From CAWGJC01 sp965276665 (lineage in GTDB: Bacteria > Pseudomonadota > Alphaproteobacteria > Acetobacterales > Acetobacteraceae), in NCBI GenBank assembly GCA_965276665.1, contig OZ255620.1, positions 434,001 through 498,000 on the forward strand: DNA of 64,000 bases. The letters run 5' to 3'. The notes beneath the pieces were generated by a model. That model was not told where the DNA came from. It did no database searches and saw only the letters and a list, made by a program, of their open reading frames with translations. Each line of letters opens with the position of its first letter. The first letter of the stretch is position 1. A program made the translations under genes and the position numbers. Positions 27,771 to 35,141 of this stretch are shown here, piece by piece.

Positions 27771-28667
27771 TTAGGCGGGCATGGCCTCCCGGGCAGCCAG
27801 ACGGCGCTCCACGACCTGCACCTTCATCGCCTTTTGCAGCTTCTCGAAAGCGCGGACCTCGATCTGGCGCACGCGTTCACGGGAAATCCCGTATTGCTGC
27901 GACAGATCCTCGAGCGTTGTCGGCTCGTCCTTGAGGCGGCGTTCGATGAGGATGTGGCGCTCGCGCTCGTTCAGCGTGCGGAGCGCGTTGGCGAGCAAGG
28001 CCTTGCGGCCGGTGAGCTCCTCGTGCTCGGCGAGCACCGTCTCCTGGCTTTCGGCGTCGTCCACCAGCCAGTCCTGCCACTCGCCTTCGCTGTCCGCCCG
28101 CACCGGCGCGTTCAGGCTGTGATCCGGCGCGGCAAGGCGCCGGTTCATGCTCACCACGTCCTGCTCCGGCACGCCAAGCTTCGTCGCGACCTCGGTCACC
28201 TGCTCGGGACGCAGGTCGCCCTCGTCGATCGCCTGCATCTGGCTCTTCAGTCGGCGCAGGTTGAAGAACAGCTTCTTCTGCGCCGCCGTCGTGCCCATCT
28301 TCACCAGCGACCAGCTGTGCAGGATGTATTCCTGGATCGCCGCCCTGATCCACCACATCGCGTAGGTGGCGAGGCGGAACCCGCGATCCGGGTCGAACCG
28401 CTTCACCGCCTGCATCATCCCGACATTGCCTTCGCTGATCAGCTCGCCCACCGGCAGCCCGTAGCCGCGGTAGCCCATCGCGATCTTGGCGACCAGGCGC
28501 AGATGCGAGGTGACAAGCTTGTGCGCCGCCTCGCGATCCTCATTGTCCCGCCAGGCATGCGAGAGCCGCAGCTCCTCCTCCGGCGTCAGCATCGGAAACT
28601 TGCGGATCTCCTGAAGATACCGCGACAGATTGCCCTCAGGGGCCATGTTAATAACGGCAGAGGCCAT
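27771..28667 (-). CDS. rpoH: Heat-shock sigma factor RpoH (sigma 32)
   Basis: A 298-residue group 3 sigma factor. Region 1.2/2 reads LSRYLQEIRKFPMLTPEEEL, GYRGYGLPVGELISEGNVGM and RGFRLATYAMWWIRAAIQEY; the RpoH box QKKLFFNLRRLK is present; region 4.2 ends in LSQQYGISRERVRQIEVRAF. The AAAGGAG ribosome binding site 6 bases before the ATG decides the start. It directs transcription of heat-shock genes such as groEL and dnaK. An intrinsic terminator follows. Confidence 0.97.
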   Translation of the reverse strand: MASAVINMAPEGNLSRYLQEIRKFPMLTPEEELRLSHAWRDNEDREAAHKLVTSHLRLVAKIAMGYRGYGLPVGELISEGNVGMMQAVKRFDPDRGFRLATYAMWWIRAAIQEYILHSWSLVKMGTTAAQKKLFFNLRRLKSQMQAIDEGDLRPEQVTEVATKLGVPEQDVVSMNRRLAAPDHSLNAPVRADSEGEWQDWLVDDAESQETVLAEHEELTGRKALLANALRTLNERERHILIERRLKDEPTTLEDLSQQYGISRERVRQIEVRAFEKLQKAMKVQVVERRLAAREAMPA

Positions 28668-28879
28668 GGAAGGCTCCTTTCCTCCGCAACCGCGAACACT
28701 TCCCTTTACGGCGAAGCATGCAGGCCGGTTGCGCGAGCGGGGAAGAAAGCGGGCATAGAACGAACACGTCACGGGGAGCGCCCCGGCAAAGCGGCGGCGA
28801 GGCCCCGCACGCCCGATCGGAAGTGAATGCCCTAACCCCCGATGGGTGAAGCAGTTCATACAGGACCTAGCAGGTCCTG

Positions 28880-29872
28880 TCAAGGATTTCGATCGATGCC
28901 GTCGAGCGTGCGGATCAAACCGGCGAAATCCGGCGGCGGCGGCGTCTCGAACGCCAGCGGCCGACCAGTGCGGGGATGCGCGAAACCGAGCCGGGCAGCG
29001 TGCAGGGCCTGGCGCGGAAAGTCGAGCGCGGCGCGGCGCCCTGGCTCCGGCAAGGAGCGCGCAGCGGCCGGGACGCGGCGGACATAGACCGGGTCGCCGA
29101 TCAAGGGATGCCCCCGCGCGGCGAGATGAACCCGGATCTGGTGCGTCCGCCCGGTCGCGAGCCGGCATTCCAGCAGGGAAGCGGCGCCATCCCAGGCGCG
29201 GAGCACGCGGTAGCGGGTGAGCGCCGCCTTGCCGCCGCGCGCGACGACCGCCATGCGCTTGCGATCGCGGGGGTCGCGCCCGATCGCCCCCTCGATCTCC
29301 CCGCTGCCCGGAGAGGGGATCGCCCAGCAGGCGGCGAGATAGGCGCGGTCGAGATCGCGGGCGGCGAAGGCGGCGGAGAGCGCGGCCATCGCCACCTCGT
29401 TCTTCGCGGCGACCATCACTCCCGACGTGTCCTTGTCGAGCCGATGCACGATGCCGGGCCGGCGCTCGCCGCCGATCCCGGCGAGACTTTCGCCGCAATG
29501 GGCGAGCAGGGCGTTGACCAGCGTGCCGTCCTGGTTGCCCGGCGCGGGGTGAACGACGAGCCCCGCCGGCTTGTCGAGCACGATGATGTCCGCATCCTCG
29601 TAGAGGACGGTGAACGGAATCGCCTCGGGACGCGGCGTGGCGGGGACTGCCGGCGGGATCGCGAGCGCATAGCGTGCGCCCGGCCGCACCGGCTCGGCGG
29701 GTTCCGCGAGCCTCGTCCCGTCCCGCGTGACGCAGCCCTCGACGATCAGGGCCTTGACGCGGGAGCGCGACATGGAGCCGATGGCGTCCGCCAGGAACCG
29801 GTCCACGCGGATCCCCTCCGCCGCCGTGTCGGCGACGAGCTCGATCAGCTCCGGGAGGGCGGGATCTGGCAT
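28880..29872 (-). CDS. RluA-family 23S rRNA pseudouridine synthase (RluD-like)
   Basis: A 330-residue enzyme with an N-terminal S4 RNA-binding domain (RVDRFLADAIGSMSRSRVKA) and the catalytic motif IVHRLDKDTSGVMVAAKNEV, where the Asp of HRLDKDTSG is the catalytic residue. ADIIVLDKPAGLVVHPAPGN and TGRTHQIRVHLAARGHPLIG complete the family signature. It isomerises uridines in helix 69 or similar sites of 23S rRNA. Its location upstream of rpoH and divergent from the DUF6476-like gene is common in alphaproteobacteria. Confidence 0.93.
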   Translation of the reverse strand: MPDPALPELIELVADTAAEGIRVDRFLADAIGSMSRSRVKALIVEGCVTRDGTRLAEPAEPVRPGARYALAIPPAVPATPRPEAIPFTVLYEDADIIVLDKPAGLVVHPAPGNQDGTLVNALLAHCGESLAGIGGERRPGIVHRLDKDTSGVMVAAKNEVAMAALSAAFAARDLDRAYLAACWAIPSPGSGEIEGAIGRDPRDRKRMAVVARGGKAALTRYRVLRAWDGAASLLECRLATGRTHQIRVHLAARGHPLIGDPVYVRRVPAAARSLPEPGRRAALDFPRQALHAARLGFAHPRTGRPLAFETPPPPDFAGLIRTLDGIDRNP

Positions 29873-29935
29873 TCGGCTCCGATTCAGGCGACGACGGACC
29901 GCGATAGCGAAAGGGGCGCTCGGGTGGAAGGCAGC

Positions 29936-30253
29936 ATGCGGGCGGTGAAGATCGCCGTGGTGGTGATGGGCGTGCTGATCGTGCTGGCGACCGCCGCGCT
30001 GATCGCGGCGGTGATCCGCCGGAACAATGCTCCGCCGCCTCCCCTCGCCGCCGCCTTGCCGATCCCGGTTCCCGGACTTGCGCCCTCACCGCCCGCCGCG
30101 TTGACGCTCGACGAGCCTGCCGGAACGCATGTGGGTTCGATGCTCAGGCTGCAGCAGGGAATGGCCCTGCTCCTGCAAGGTGGCGGCCCGGACCGCGTGG
30201 TGATCCTCGACGCGACCGGCCATCCCACCGCCCGGATCGCGCTGACCCGCTGA
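29936..30253 (+). CDS. Small single-span membrane protein, DUF6476-like
   Basis: A 105-residue protein with one N-terminal membrane span (KIAVVVMGVLIVLATAALIA), a Pro/Ala linker and a small C-terminal domain ending GGPDRVVILDATGHPTARIA. GGAAGG lies 4 bases before the ATG. Its divergence from an rluD-type gene and its form match the DUF6476 family; function unknown. Confidence 0.75.
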   Translation: MRAVKIAVVVMGVLIVLATAALIAAVIRRNNAPPPPLAAALPIPVPGLAPSPPAALTLDEPAGTHVGSMLRLQQGMALLLQGGGPDRVVILDATGHPTARIALTR

Positions 30254-30302
30254 CGGGCGACACCGACGAGGCGACTGCTTGATGTCCACGCCGCCATGCC
30301 GT

Positions 30303-30344
30303 AGAGAACGCCGCGCTTTGGTCAGAGAACGCCGCGCTTTGGTC
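30303..30344. repeat. 21-bp perfect tandem duplication abutting tRNA-Glu
   Basis: AGAGAACGCCGCGCTTTGGTC occurs twice head to tail (30303-30323 and 30324-30344). The last three bases of the second copy are the first three bases of tRNA-Glu. Confidence 0.95.
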
Positions 30345-30417
30345 CCGTTCGTCTAGAGGCCTAGGACGCCGCCCTCTCACGGCGGCAACAGGGGTTCGAA
30401 TCCCCTACGGGACGCCA
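30342..30417 (+). tRNA. tRNA-Glu (CTC)
   Basis: Acceptor stem GTCCCGT/ACGGGAC, D-arm TCGTCTAGAGGCCTAGGAC, anticodon stem CCGCC/GGCGG with loop CTCTCAC, so anticodon CTC at 30376-30378, T-loop TTCGAAT, and encoded CCA (30415-30417). It marks the left boundary of the decayed accessory region. Confidence 0.97.
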
Positions 30418-31093
30418 GCTTTATCAATGAACTATCGGCCGATATAACCGAATCAGCCATTTCATACGGCAAATATGCGGCATGGATGGTCCCGGACGGG
30501 GCTGGAAACGGGCGGATTGGTGCTCGATGATCGAAATCATGGAGGGTCCCGGATCGGCGGTTCTGGGCGGGGCGGCAGCCGGCTGCGGGTGGATCGACTT
30601 AACTTTGTCGGCAGGCCGATCCTGGCGCTCCGCAAAGCTCGCCGGCAGGCGCTTGAGGTGGGGGAGCGATATGCCAATGCGGGCCTGCTCGGCCCGGACA
30701 GTGAAACACGAACCCGGGGACTCGCGGTCCTGAACGACGCAGGCAATGCGCTGCGTGGCTTCCACCGTGAAAAGGCACCCGCAACGCGCGTATACTTCCT
30801 GGCACTTCGTTGCGACTTGCCCTGTGCGAGCAGCGCGCTATTCGGCTTGGCGGAAGCTGCGCGCGGCGAATGCCGGTTGGAAGAGAGAAATCTTTCGTCT
30901 CATGCTCCATGGCCTGTTTGTCGCGCTCGGTTCGACGCATGACCTTTCCCGCGCTGAGATCGCTGAAGCTCGTCGAGAGATCGCAGGATGGCACGACGGA
31001 AAGCGCGACAGCACGCTGGCGATCGATGCTTAGTTTGGGTTTCCATGGGACCCGACGCAGCGGCCGCCGCATCCTGCCCGTATTTGAGCGGTC
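30418..31093. other. Non-coding or decayed stretch after tRNA-Glu
   Basis: Several overlapping open frames of 80-190 codons exist on both strands, but none shows recognisable domain motifs or a convincing ribosome binding site. Base composition is less GC-rich than the core genes. I see no integrase, and no second copy of the tRNA 3' end nearby. Probably eroded mobile DNA. Confidence 0.5.
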
Positions 31094-31300
31094 ATGACGC
31101 TCACCACCTTTGTCGCCAAATGGCGCGCCAGCACTCGGAATGAACGGGCCGCAGCGCAAGAGCATTTCCTGGACCTGTGCGCCCTACTCGAAGAGCCCAC
31201 CCCAACTCGGACCCGACGGGCGCGACCTACGCTTTCGAGAAGGGTGCCACTAAGGCGAGCGGCGGTGAGGGCTGGTCCGCCAGGTCGCCCAGATAAAGAC
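31094..31300 (+). pseudogene. N-terminal fragment of a large DNA methyltransferase (PglX/Eco57I-like)
   Basis: From the ATG, TLTTFVAKWRASTRNERAAA and EHFLDLCALLEEPTPT match the N-terminus shared by many class I SAM-dependent DNA methyltransferases of the type II/PglX kind. One base later the frame shifts: the continuation DPTGATYAFEKGATKASGGE then GW is found in the +1 frame and ends about 31299. The remaining several hundred codons, including the SAM-binding NPPY motif, are missing. It is therefore a dead remnant of a restriction-modification or defence gene. Confidence 0.7.
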
Positions 31301-31672
31301 GATGCCGGACTTAGCGGTCTGCCTGACCTTGCGGTTCGATGAAACGCCCCGAGTTTCCCCTGAGAACCGAGCTCACGTTGAACAAGTAACCAATGACATT
31401 CAGCATGTCACGGTGCATTCGGCTTTGTTGAAATACCGGATTTGGCAGCGGCTCTTACCTGTGCGAAGATCCACGGCTGTCCATTGGATCTGGACGATGT
31501 CATCTATTTCGCAACACATGACGAAGTGGTGCGAAGTTCTTCGCATCCGCGTCTATCCAGCTGGCGACGGGCGCTGTTCAGTTTCATTTACCGAAATGCC
31601 GTGCGCGCCACTGATCGGTTCCACCTTCCTACGGACAAGTTCGTGGAAATCGGACGCCAGACCGCGCTTTAA
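31301..31672 (+). pseudogene. C-terminal fragment of a Kup-type potassium transporter
   Basis: CLTLRFDETPRVSPENRAHV, then after a one-base frameshift FGFVEIPDLAAALTCAKIHG, LDLDDVIYFATHDEVV and RHPTDKFVEIGRQTAL-like ending (HLPTDKFVEIGRQTAL) match the cytoplasmic C-terminal domain of Kup potassium uptake permeases. The 12 membrane segments are absent. The fragment begins where the methyltransferase fragment ends, so two unrelated gene pieces have been joined. Confidence 0.65.
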
Positions 31673-31739
31673 CGGCGCCCACTTTCCTGATCCTGTCTGT
31701 CCACCAGGGTCTGGATCAAGCTTGTAGAATTTTCTGGCC

Positions 31740-32540
31740 ATGCACCTTGATCAGATAAGGAACCATCTCGTGCCCCTGCCATTTTTTACACTCCCTTTTT
31801 CAGCCTGGGCAGGCGTTTTACGCCGCTTTCTCGACCATCCGGCTATTATCTTGCCTCGCGATTTCACGCTATTCTTGGTGGGTGCCCGCACGGATGCCGC
31901 CATCGCAAGATCCAGGGCCGCGCATGGCGCGCGTGCGGCGTTTGAGGCCGCTTATACCCGCTCCGACGACCCTTGGGCATCGGCGACGCCGCGTTATCGC
32001 TATCAGCAGCGCAAATACGAGCAGATCATGGCGCTGCTGCCAAAGCGGCAATTCCGCCAAGTGCTCGATCTGGGATGTGGCTTGGGATTGCTCTCGCAGC
32101 GCTTGGCCACATGCTCTGATGCCGTGGTGGGGATCGATGTCGCATCTGCAGCGCTGGACCATGCACGCGGCCGTGCCACGGGCTTCGACAATATCAGCTT
32201 CACGCAAGGCGATATCCTGGATCTGCCGCACGAGCTGAACGGGCGGTTCGATCTGGTGATGGTGGCCGACATCTTGTATTACGTGTCGCCGCTGACGGAC
32301 GAAATGCTCAAGGCGCTGACTGCCCGGCTAGCCGACCTGCTGGCACCCGGCGGTATCTGCGTGCTAGCCAACCACTTCTTCTTCGCGGCCGATGCCGATT
32401 CCAAACTGTCCCGGCGGATACACGATGCGTTCTCCTGGTCGCCCCGGTTCAGCGTGCTGAGCCAGCACCGCAAGGCCTTCTTCCTGGTCACTCTGCTATC
32501 CAGACAGGCACCTCGGTCGGCGCTGCCGACAGCCGGATAA
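31740..32540 (+). CDS. NodS-like SAM-dependent methyltransferase
   Basis: A 266-residue class I methyltransferase. The SAM-binding motif I is VLDLGCGLGLLSQRLA (about residues 103-118), motif II is VVGIDVASAALDHAR, and motif IV is FDLVMVADILYYVSPL; the N-terminal FEAAYTRSDDPWASATPRYR matches the NodS family (N-methylation of an amino sugar in Nod factor synthesis). Many NodS homologues outside rhizobia sit in clusters with glycosyltransferases and membrane flippase genes; here the partner is the HpnL-like gene 6 bases downstream. The first 45 residues may be spurious, the real start being later. Confidence 0.78.
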   Translation: MHLDQIRNHLVPLPFFTLPFSAWAGVLRRFLDHPAIILPRDFTLFLVGARTDAAIARSRAAHGARAAFEAAYTRSDDPWASATPRYRYQQRKYEQIMALLPKRQFRQVLDLGCGLGLLSQRLATCSDAVVGIDVASAALDHARGRATGFDNISFTQGDILDLPHELNGRFDLVMVADILYYVSPLTDEMLKALTARLADLLAPGGICVLANHFFFAADADSKLSRRIHDAFSWSPRFSVLSQHRKAFFLVTLLSRQAPRSALPTAG

Positions 32541-32545
32541 GCCGT

Positions 32546-33595
32546 TTGCTGGACAACCTGACCAGGACCCGGCTCGTCGAGAAGACCGGCGTGGCCGGCG
32601 GCCAGAGATGGTGGCGGCGCGCGTTGCTGGCCAGCGTGTTGGCCTGCGCTGGCTGGGCCGCCACCGTAATGTGGCGGGACGTCATGGCGGCAGGCACCGA
32701 TGTTACTCACGCGCTCTGGACGGTTCCGCTGATTGTTGCGCTGCATGTCGTGCAGTTGTTGCTGTCGGCAGGTGGCTGGCGAGGCCTGTTCGGCTCGGTT
32801 CGGCCCGGCTTTGCGACCGTGTTCCGGCTCCGTTTTATCCGTGAGGGCGTGAATTCCTTGCTGCCGGTCGCCCATGTGGGTGGAGAGGTGGTCGCGGTAC
32901 AGTTGCTGGCGCAGCACGGCATTCCGGCGGCACGGGGCACGGCGAGCATCGTGGTGGATGTCACGATGGAAGTGTGCGCGCAATTCGTCTTCCTACTGGC
33001 CGGTTGCTTGGTTCTGGGCTGCCTCTCGGGCGCGGCGCCTGCTTGGCTTTGGCTTGGCAGCGTGATCACGGCGGTGATGGCGGCGATCGGGTTGCTGCTG
33101 GTGCAACACTTTGGCGGCTTGCGGCTGCTGGCGGCGGCGGTACGGGAAATTGGCCGGCGTTGGCCCAACCTGACGGTTGCCGACCTGGACGGCCTGCATG
33201 CCGAGGTTCGGGCCTTATACCGCCAACCGCGGCGATTGCTGACGGCGTTCCTGCTGCAGAGCGTGTCCTGGGTGTTGGGCGTCGGAGAAAGCTGGATTGT
33301 TCTGCACGCGCTCGGCGTGGGTGCGTCGCCCGCGCAGGTCTTCGTGGTGGAAAGTCTGGGAGCCGCTGCACGCAGCGCCGGCTTTGCCGTGCCCGGGGCG
33401 CTTGCCGTTCAGGAAGGCGGCTTTGTGCTGGCCGCCGCCGCGGTCGGCTTGCCCGCCATGCCAAGCCTTTCGCTTTCGCTGATCAAACGGGTGCGGGAGG
33501 TGATTGTTGGTGTGACCGGTCTGGTCTGTTGGCGATTGTCGCGCAGTGTCAGCCCCCATTTGCGGACGCCTATGCCGTTCGACGAAAGCGACTAG
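32546..33595 (+). CDS. HpnL-family integral membrane protein (flippase-like)
   Basis: A 349-residue membrane protein of the lysylphosphatidylglycerol synthase-TM/HpnL family with about eight hydrophobic segments. Typical blocks are RFIREGVNSLLPVAHVGGEV, HFGGLRLLAAA, SVSWVLGVGESWIVLHALGV and ESLGAAARSAGFAVPGALAV followed by QEGGF. HpnL relatives occur in hopanoid clusters and are thought to move lipids or lipid-linked sugars. The frame opens with TTG at 32546; a GTG at 32594 is an alternative. It is co-transcribed with the NodS-like gene, one of the few intact pairs in this decayed region. Confidence 0.82.
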   Translation: MLDNLTRTRLVEKTGVAGGQRWWRRALLASVLACAGWAATVMWRDVMAAGTDVTHALWTVPLIVALHVVQLLLSAGGWRGLFGSVRPGFATVFRLRFIREGVNSLLPVAHVGGEVVAVQLLAQHGIPAARGTASIVVDVTMEVCAQFVFLLAGCLVLGCLSGAAPAWLWLGSVITAVMAAIGLLLVQHFGGLRLLAAAVREIGRRWPNLTVADLDGLHAEVRALYRQPRRLLTAFLLQSVSWVLGVGESWIVLHALGVGASPAQVFVVESLGAAARSAGFAVPGALAVQEGGFVLAAAAVGLPAMPSLSLSLIKRVREVIVGVTGLVCWRLSRSVSPHLRTPMPFDESD

Positions 33596-33598
33596 CAC

Positions 33599-33943
33599 TA
33601 CTTTGACATTTTGCTGAGTGGAGCCGCAATCGTAGTCGGCAATGTGGGCATCGGCTCGGGAGCTTGGGAGGGGCGAACAAGCGGGCGATTACGGCGCGGC
33701 GTATTTCAGGGAGCATCAGTTTTGGCGGGGCCGTTGGGCGGCATCTTTTTCCCCCCTGCGCCGCTGCTCCGAGCCGAAGGTGCTGAAGGTAGGCAAGGCG
33801 ATGCAGCTCATCAGTGCATGCGGATGCAGACCGGTCCACGATCGCCAGCCTGCTCGCGCTCCACCGGGAGCGCACAGCCGGCGGGAGGCGTAAAGCGGTG
33901 GGACGCTATCCGCCGCCGGCCCCTCACCGTCTACAAGCTCGGC
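33599..33943. other. Intergenic stretch without a recognisable gene
   Basis: Frames are open in two phases on the plus strand but the translations (for example GRLRRGVFQGASVLAGPLGG) match no known domain and no ribosome binding site stands out. I see nothing supportable here. Confidence 0.5.
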
Positions 33944-34330
33944 ATGCCCCGCCACCCCACCGTCGCCTCCGCCGCTCCTGCCATCCCGCCGTTGCCCCGC
34001 CGGCCCGCGGCCGGCCGCGGAAGCCCGAGATCGATCCCGAGGCGATCCGGGCGCTGGCCGCACTCCGGGTTGAACGCCACGACAATTGCTGCACGGCTGG
34101 GGCTGTCGCGCCGGACCTTGTTCGAGCGCCTGCAGGACGATCCGGTGGCGCGGGCCGCCTATGATGACGGTTTGGCGGATCTCGTCACGACCGCCGGGGC
34201 GAAGCTCAGGGAGCTGATCGAGGCGGGCAATGTCACGGCCATTATCTTCACGTTGAAGGTCAAGGGCGGGTTCCTGACGCCTCGTGAAGCATCGCCGTCA
34301 CTTCCCGAGGCGGCCCGGTTATCGACGTAA
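33944..34330 (+). CDS. HTH DNA-binding protein of phage/plasmid type, probably frameshifted
   Basis: A 128-codon frame. The C-terminal two thirds are convincing: TTIAARLGLSRRTLFERLQD is a helix-turn-helix, followed by LADLVTTAGAKLRELIEAGN and VTAIIFTLKVKGGF, as in small terminase-like or element-encoded regulators. Between residues about 27 and 46, however, the expected GRPRKPEIDPEAIRALAAL lies in the +1 frame while the main frame reads SPRSIPRRSGRWPHS. Two opposite indels would explain this. The product may be altered only in this linker, or the gene may be decaying. Confidence 0.5.
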   Translation: MPRHPTVASAAPAIPPLPRRPAAGRGSPRSIPRRSGRWPHSGLNATTIAARLGLSRRTLFERLQDDPVARAAYDDGLADLVTTAGAKLRELIEAGNVTAIIFTLKVKGGFLTPREASPSLPEAARLST

Positions 34331-34454
34331 GCGCGGTTTACACCGGGGTACCGAGCAGCGTGCTTTACGCGAGCGGCACGCGCTCGGGCACGGGGCCGAG
34401 GGCGAAGGGGACGACTGAGCTCGCGGCTCGCAGGCTAAGCGCTCGTCCAATGGG

Positions 34455-34898
34455 TCAACTGGCATCTTCCGGGCCAGTGCCGGCGCGTCGAGGGGGCAGG
34501 CAATGGCTTCGCCGCCAAGCATCGAGAAAAAGCTCCTGACCGCCGTCCGGCGTGCTGACGAACTTCATGCGCCTACTCGGCGGCGGATCGCGCTCGACGA
34601 GCCGCAGCGCCCATAACTCGCCGCCGCCGCCGCCCGTCTGAGAAGGCGACGGCGCCCACAGACAGTAGACCGTCGCGGTAAGCACCACGCGGTCCGGGCC
34701 GTTCTCGCACCCTTCGCAGCGAAGTCGCAGGGCGAAGTGGGCCATCGTCATCTGCCTGACCTGCGGGTGCGCCGAAGCGTGTCCCAGCCCGATTACGCGG
34801 TGAACGCCGCAGTCGCAATCCACGACGACATAGTGGTCGCGCATCGTGTCAACGAACGAGGCGAGGACAAGCGCACGGTCGTATGGAAGCTCGCGCAT
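34455..34898 (-). CDS. Hypothetical protein with Cys clusters
   Basis: A 147-residue protein not recognised. VVVDCDCGVHRVIGLGH and LRCEGCENGPDRVVLTATVY contain paired Cys (CxC and CxxC) that could form a small zinc site, followed by a Gly-rich loop and ELWALRLVERDPPPSRRMKF. It lies in the decayed element between the HTH gene and the primase, on the same strand as the primase. No neighbour gives a clue to function. Confidence 0.45.
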   Translation of the reverse strand: MRELPYDRALVLASFVDTMRDHYVVVDCDCGVHRVIGLGHASAHPQVRQMTMAHFALRLRCEGCENGPDRVVLTATVYCLWAPSPSQTGGGGGELWALRLVERDPPPSRRMKFVSTPDGGQELFLDAWRRSHCLPPRRAGTGPEDAS

Positions 34899-34997
34899 GG
34901 AGGGGACGTATAGTGAACAAGTGGCTCGGGTCGAGTCTCGACACGCCGATCAGACGCGCGGCTCGCGTTCGGACTTATTTTATGGTGCGGAAAACAC

Positions 34998-35134
34998 CCC
35001 CCCTATGACCCCCATGCCGCCCTACGTTTTTGGGGTCGTGCGCTGTACGCAGTGCTTGCTACCTCCCCCCAAGCTTGGATTCAAATCTCTTTAGATTCTT
35101 TAGGAGTTGAAAATCATCGGGGGTCATAGGGGGG
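34998..35134. repeat. Perfect 16-bp inverted repeat around a 105-bp spacer
   Basis: CCCCCCTATGACCCCC (34998-35013) and GGGGGTCATAGGGGGG (35119-35134) are exact complements. The right copy begins 8 bases after the stop of the primase remnant (minus strand). The AT-rich spacer contains TTCAAATCTCTTTAGATTC. It could be a replication- or transcription-related site of the element. Confidence 0.75.
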
Positions 35135-35141
35135 TTGCTGT

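Noticed and set aside
31094..31300. Working restriction-modification or BREX/DISARM defence gene
   Set aside because: Only about 65 codons in two frames remain, and the catalytic motifs are absent.
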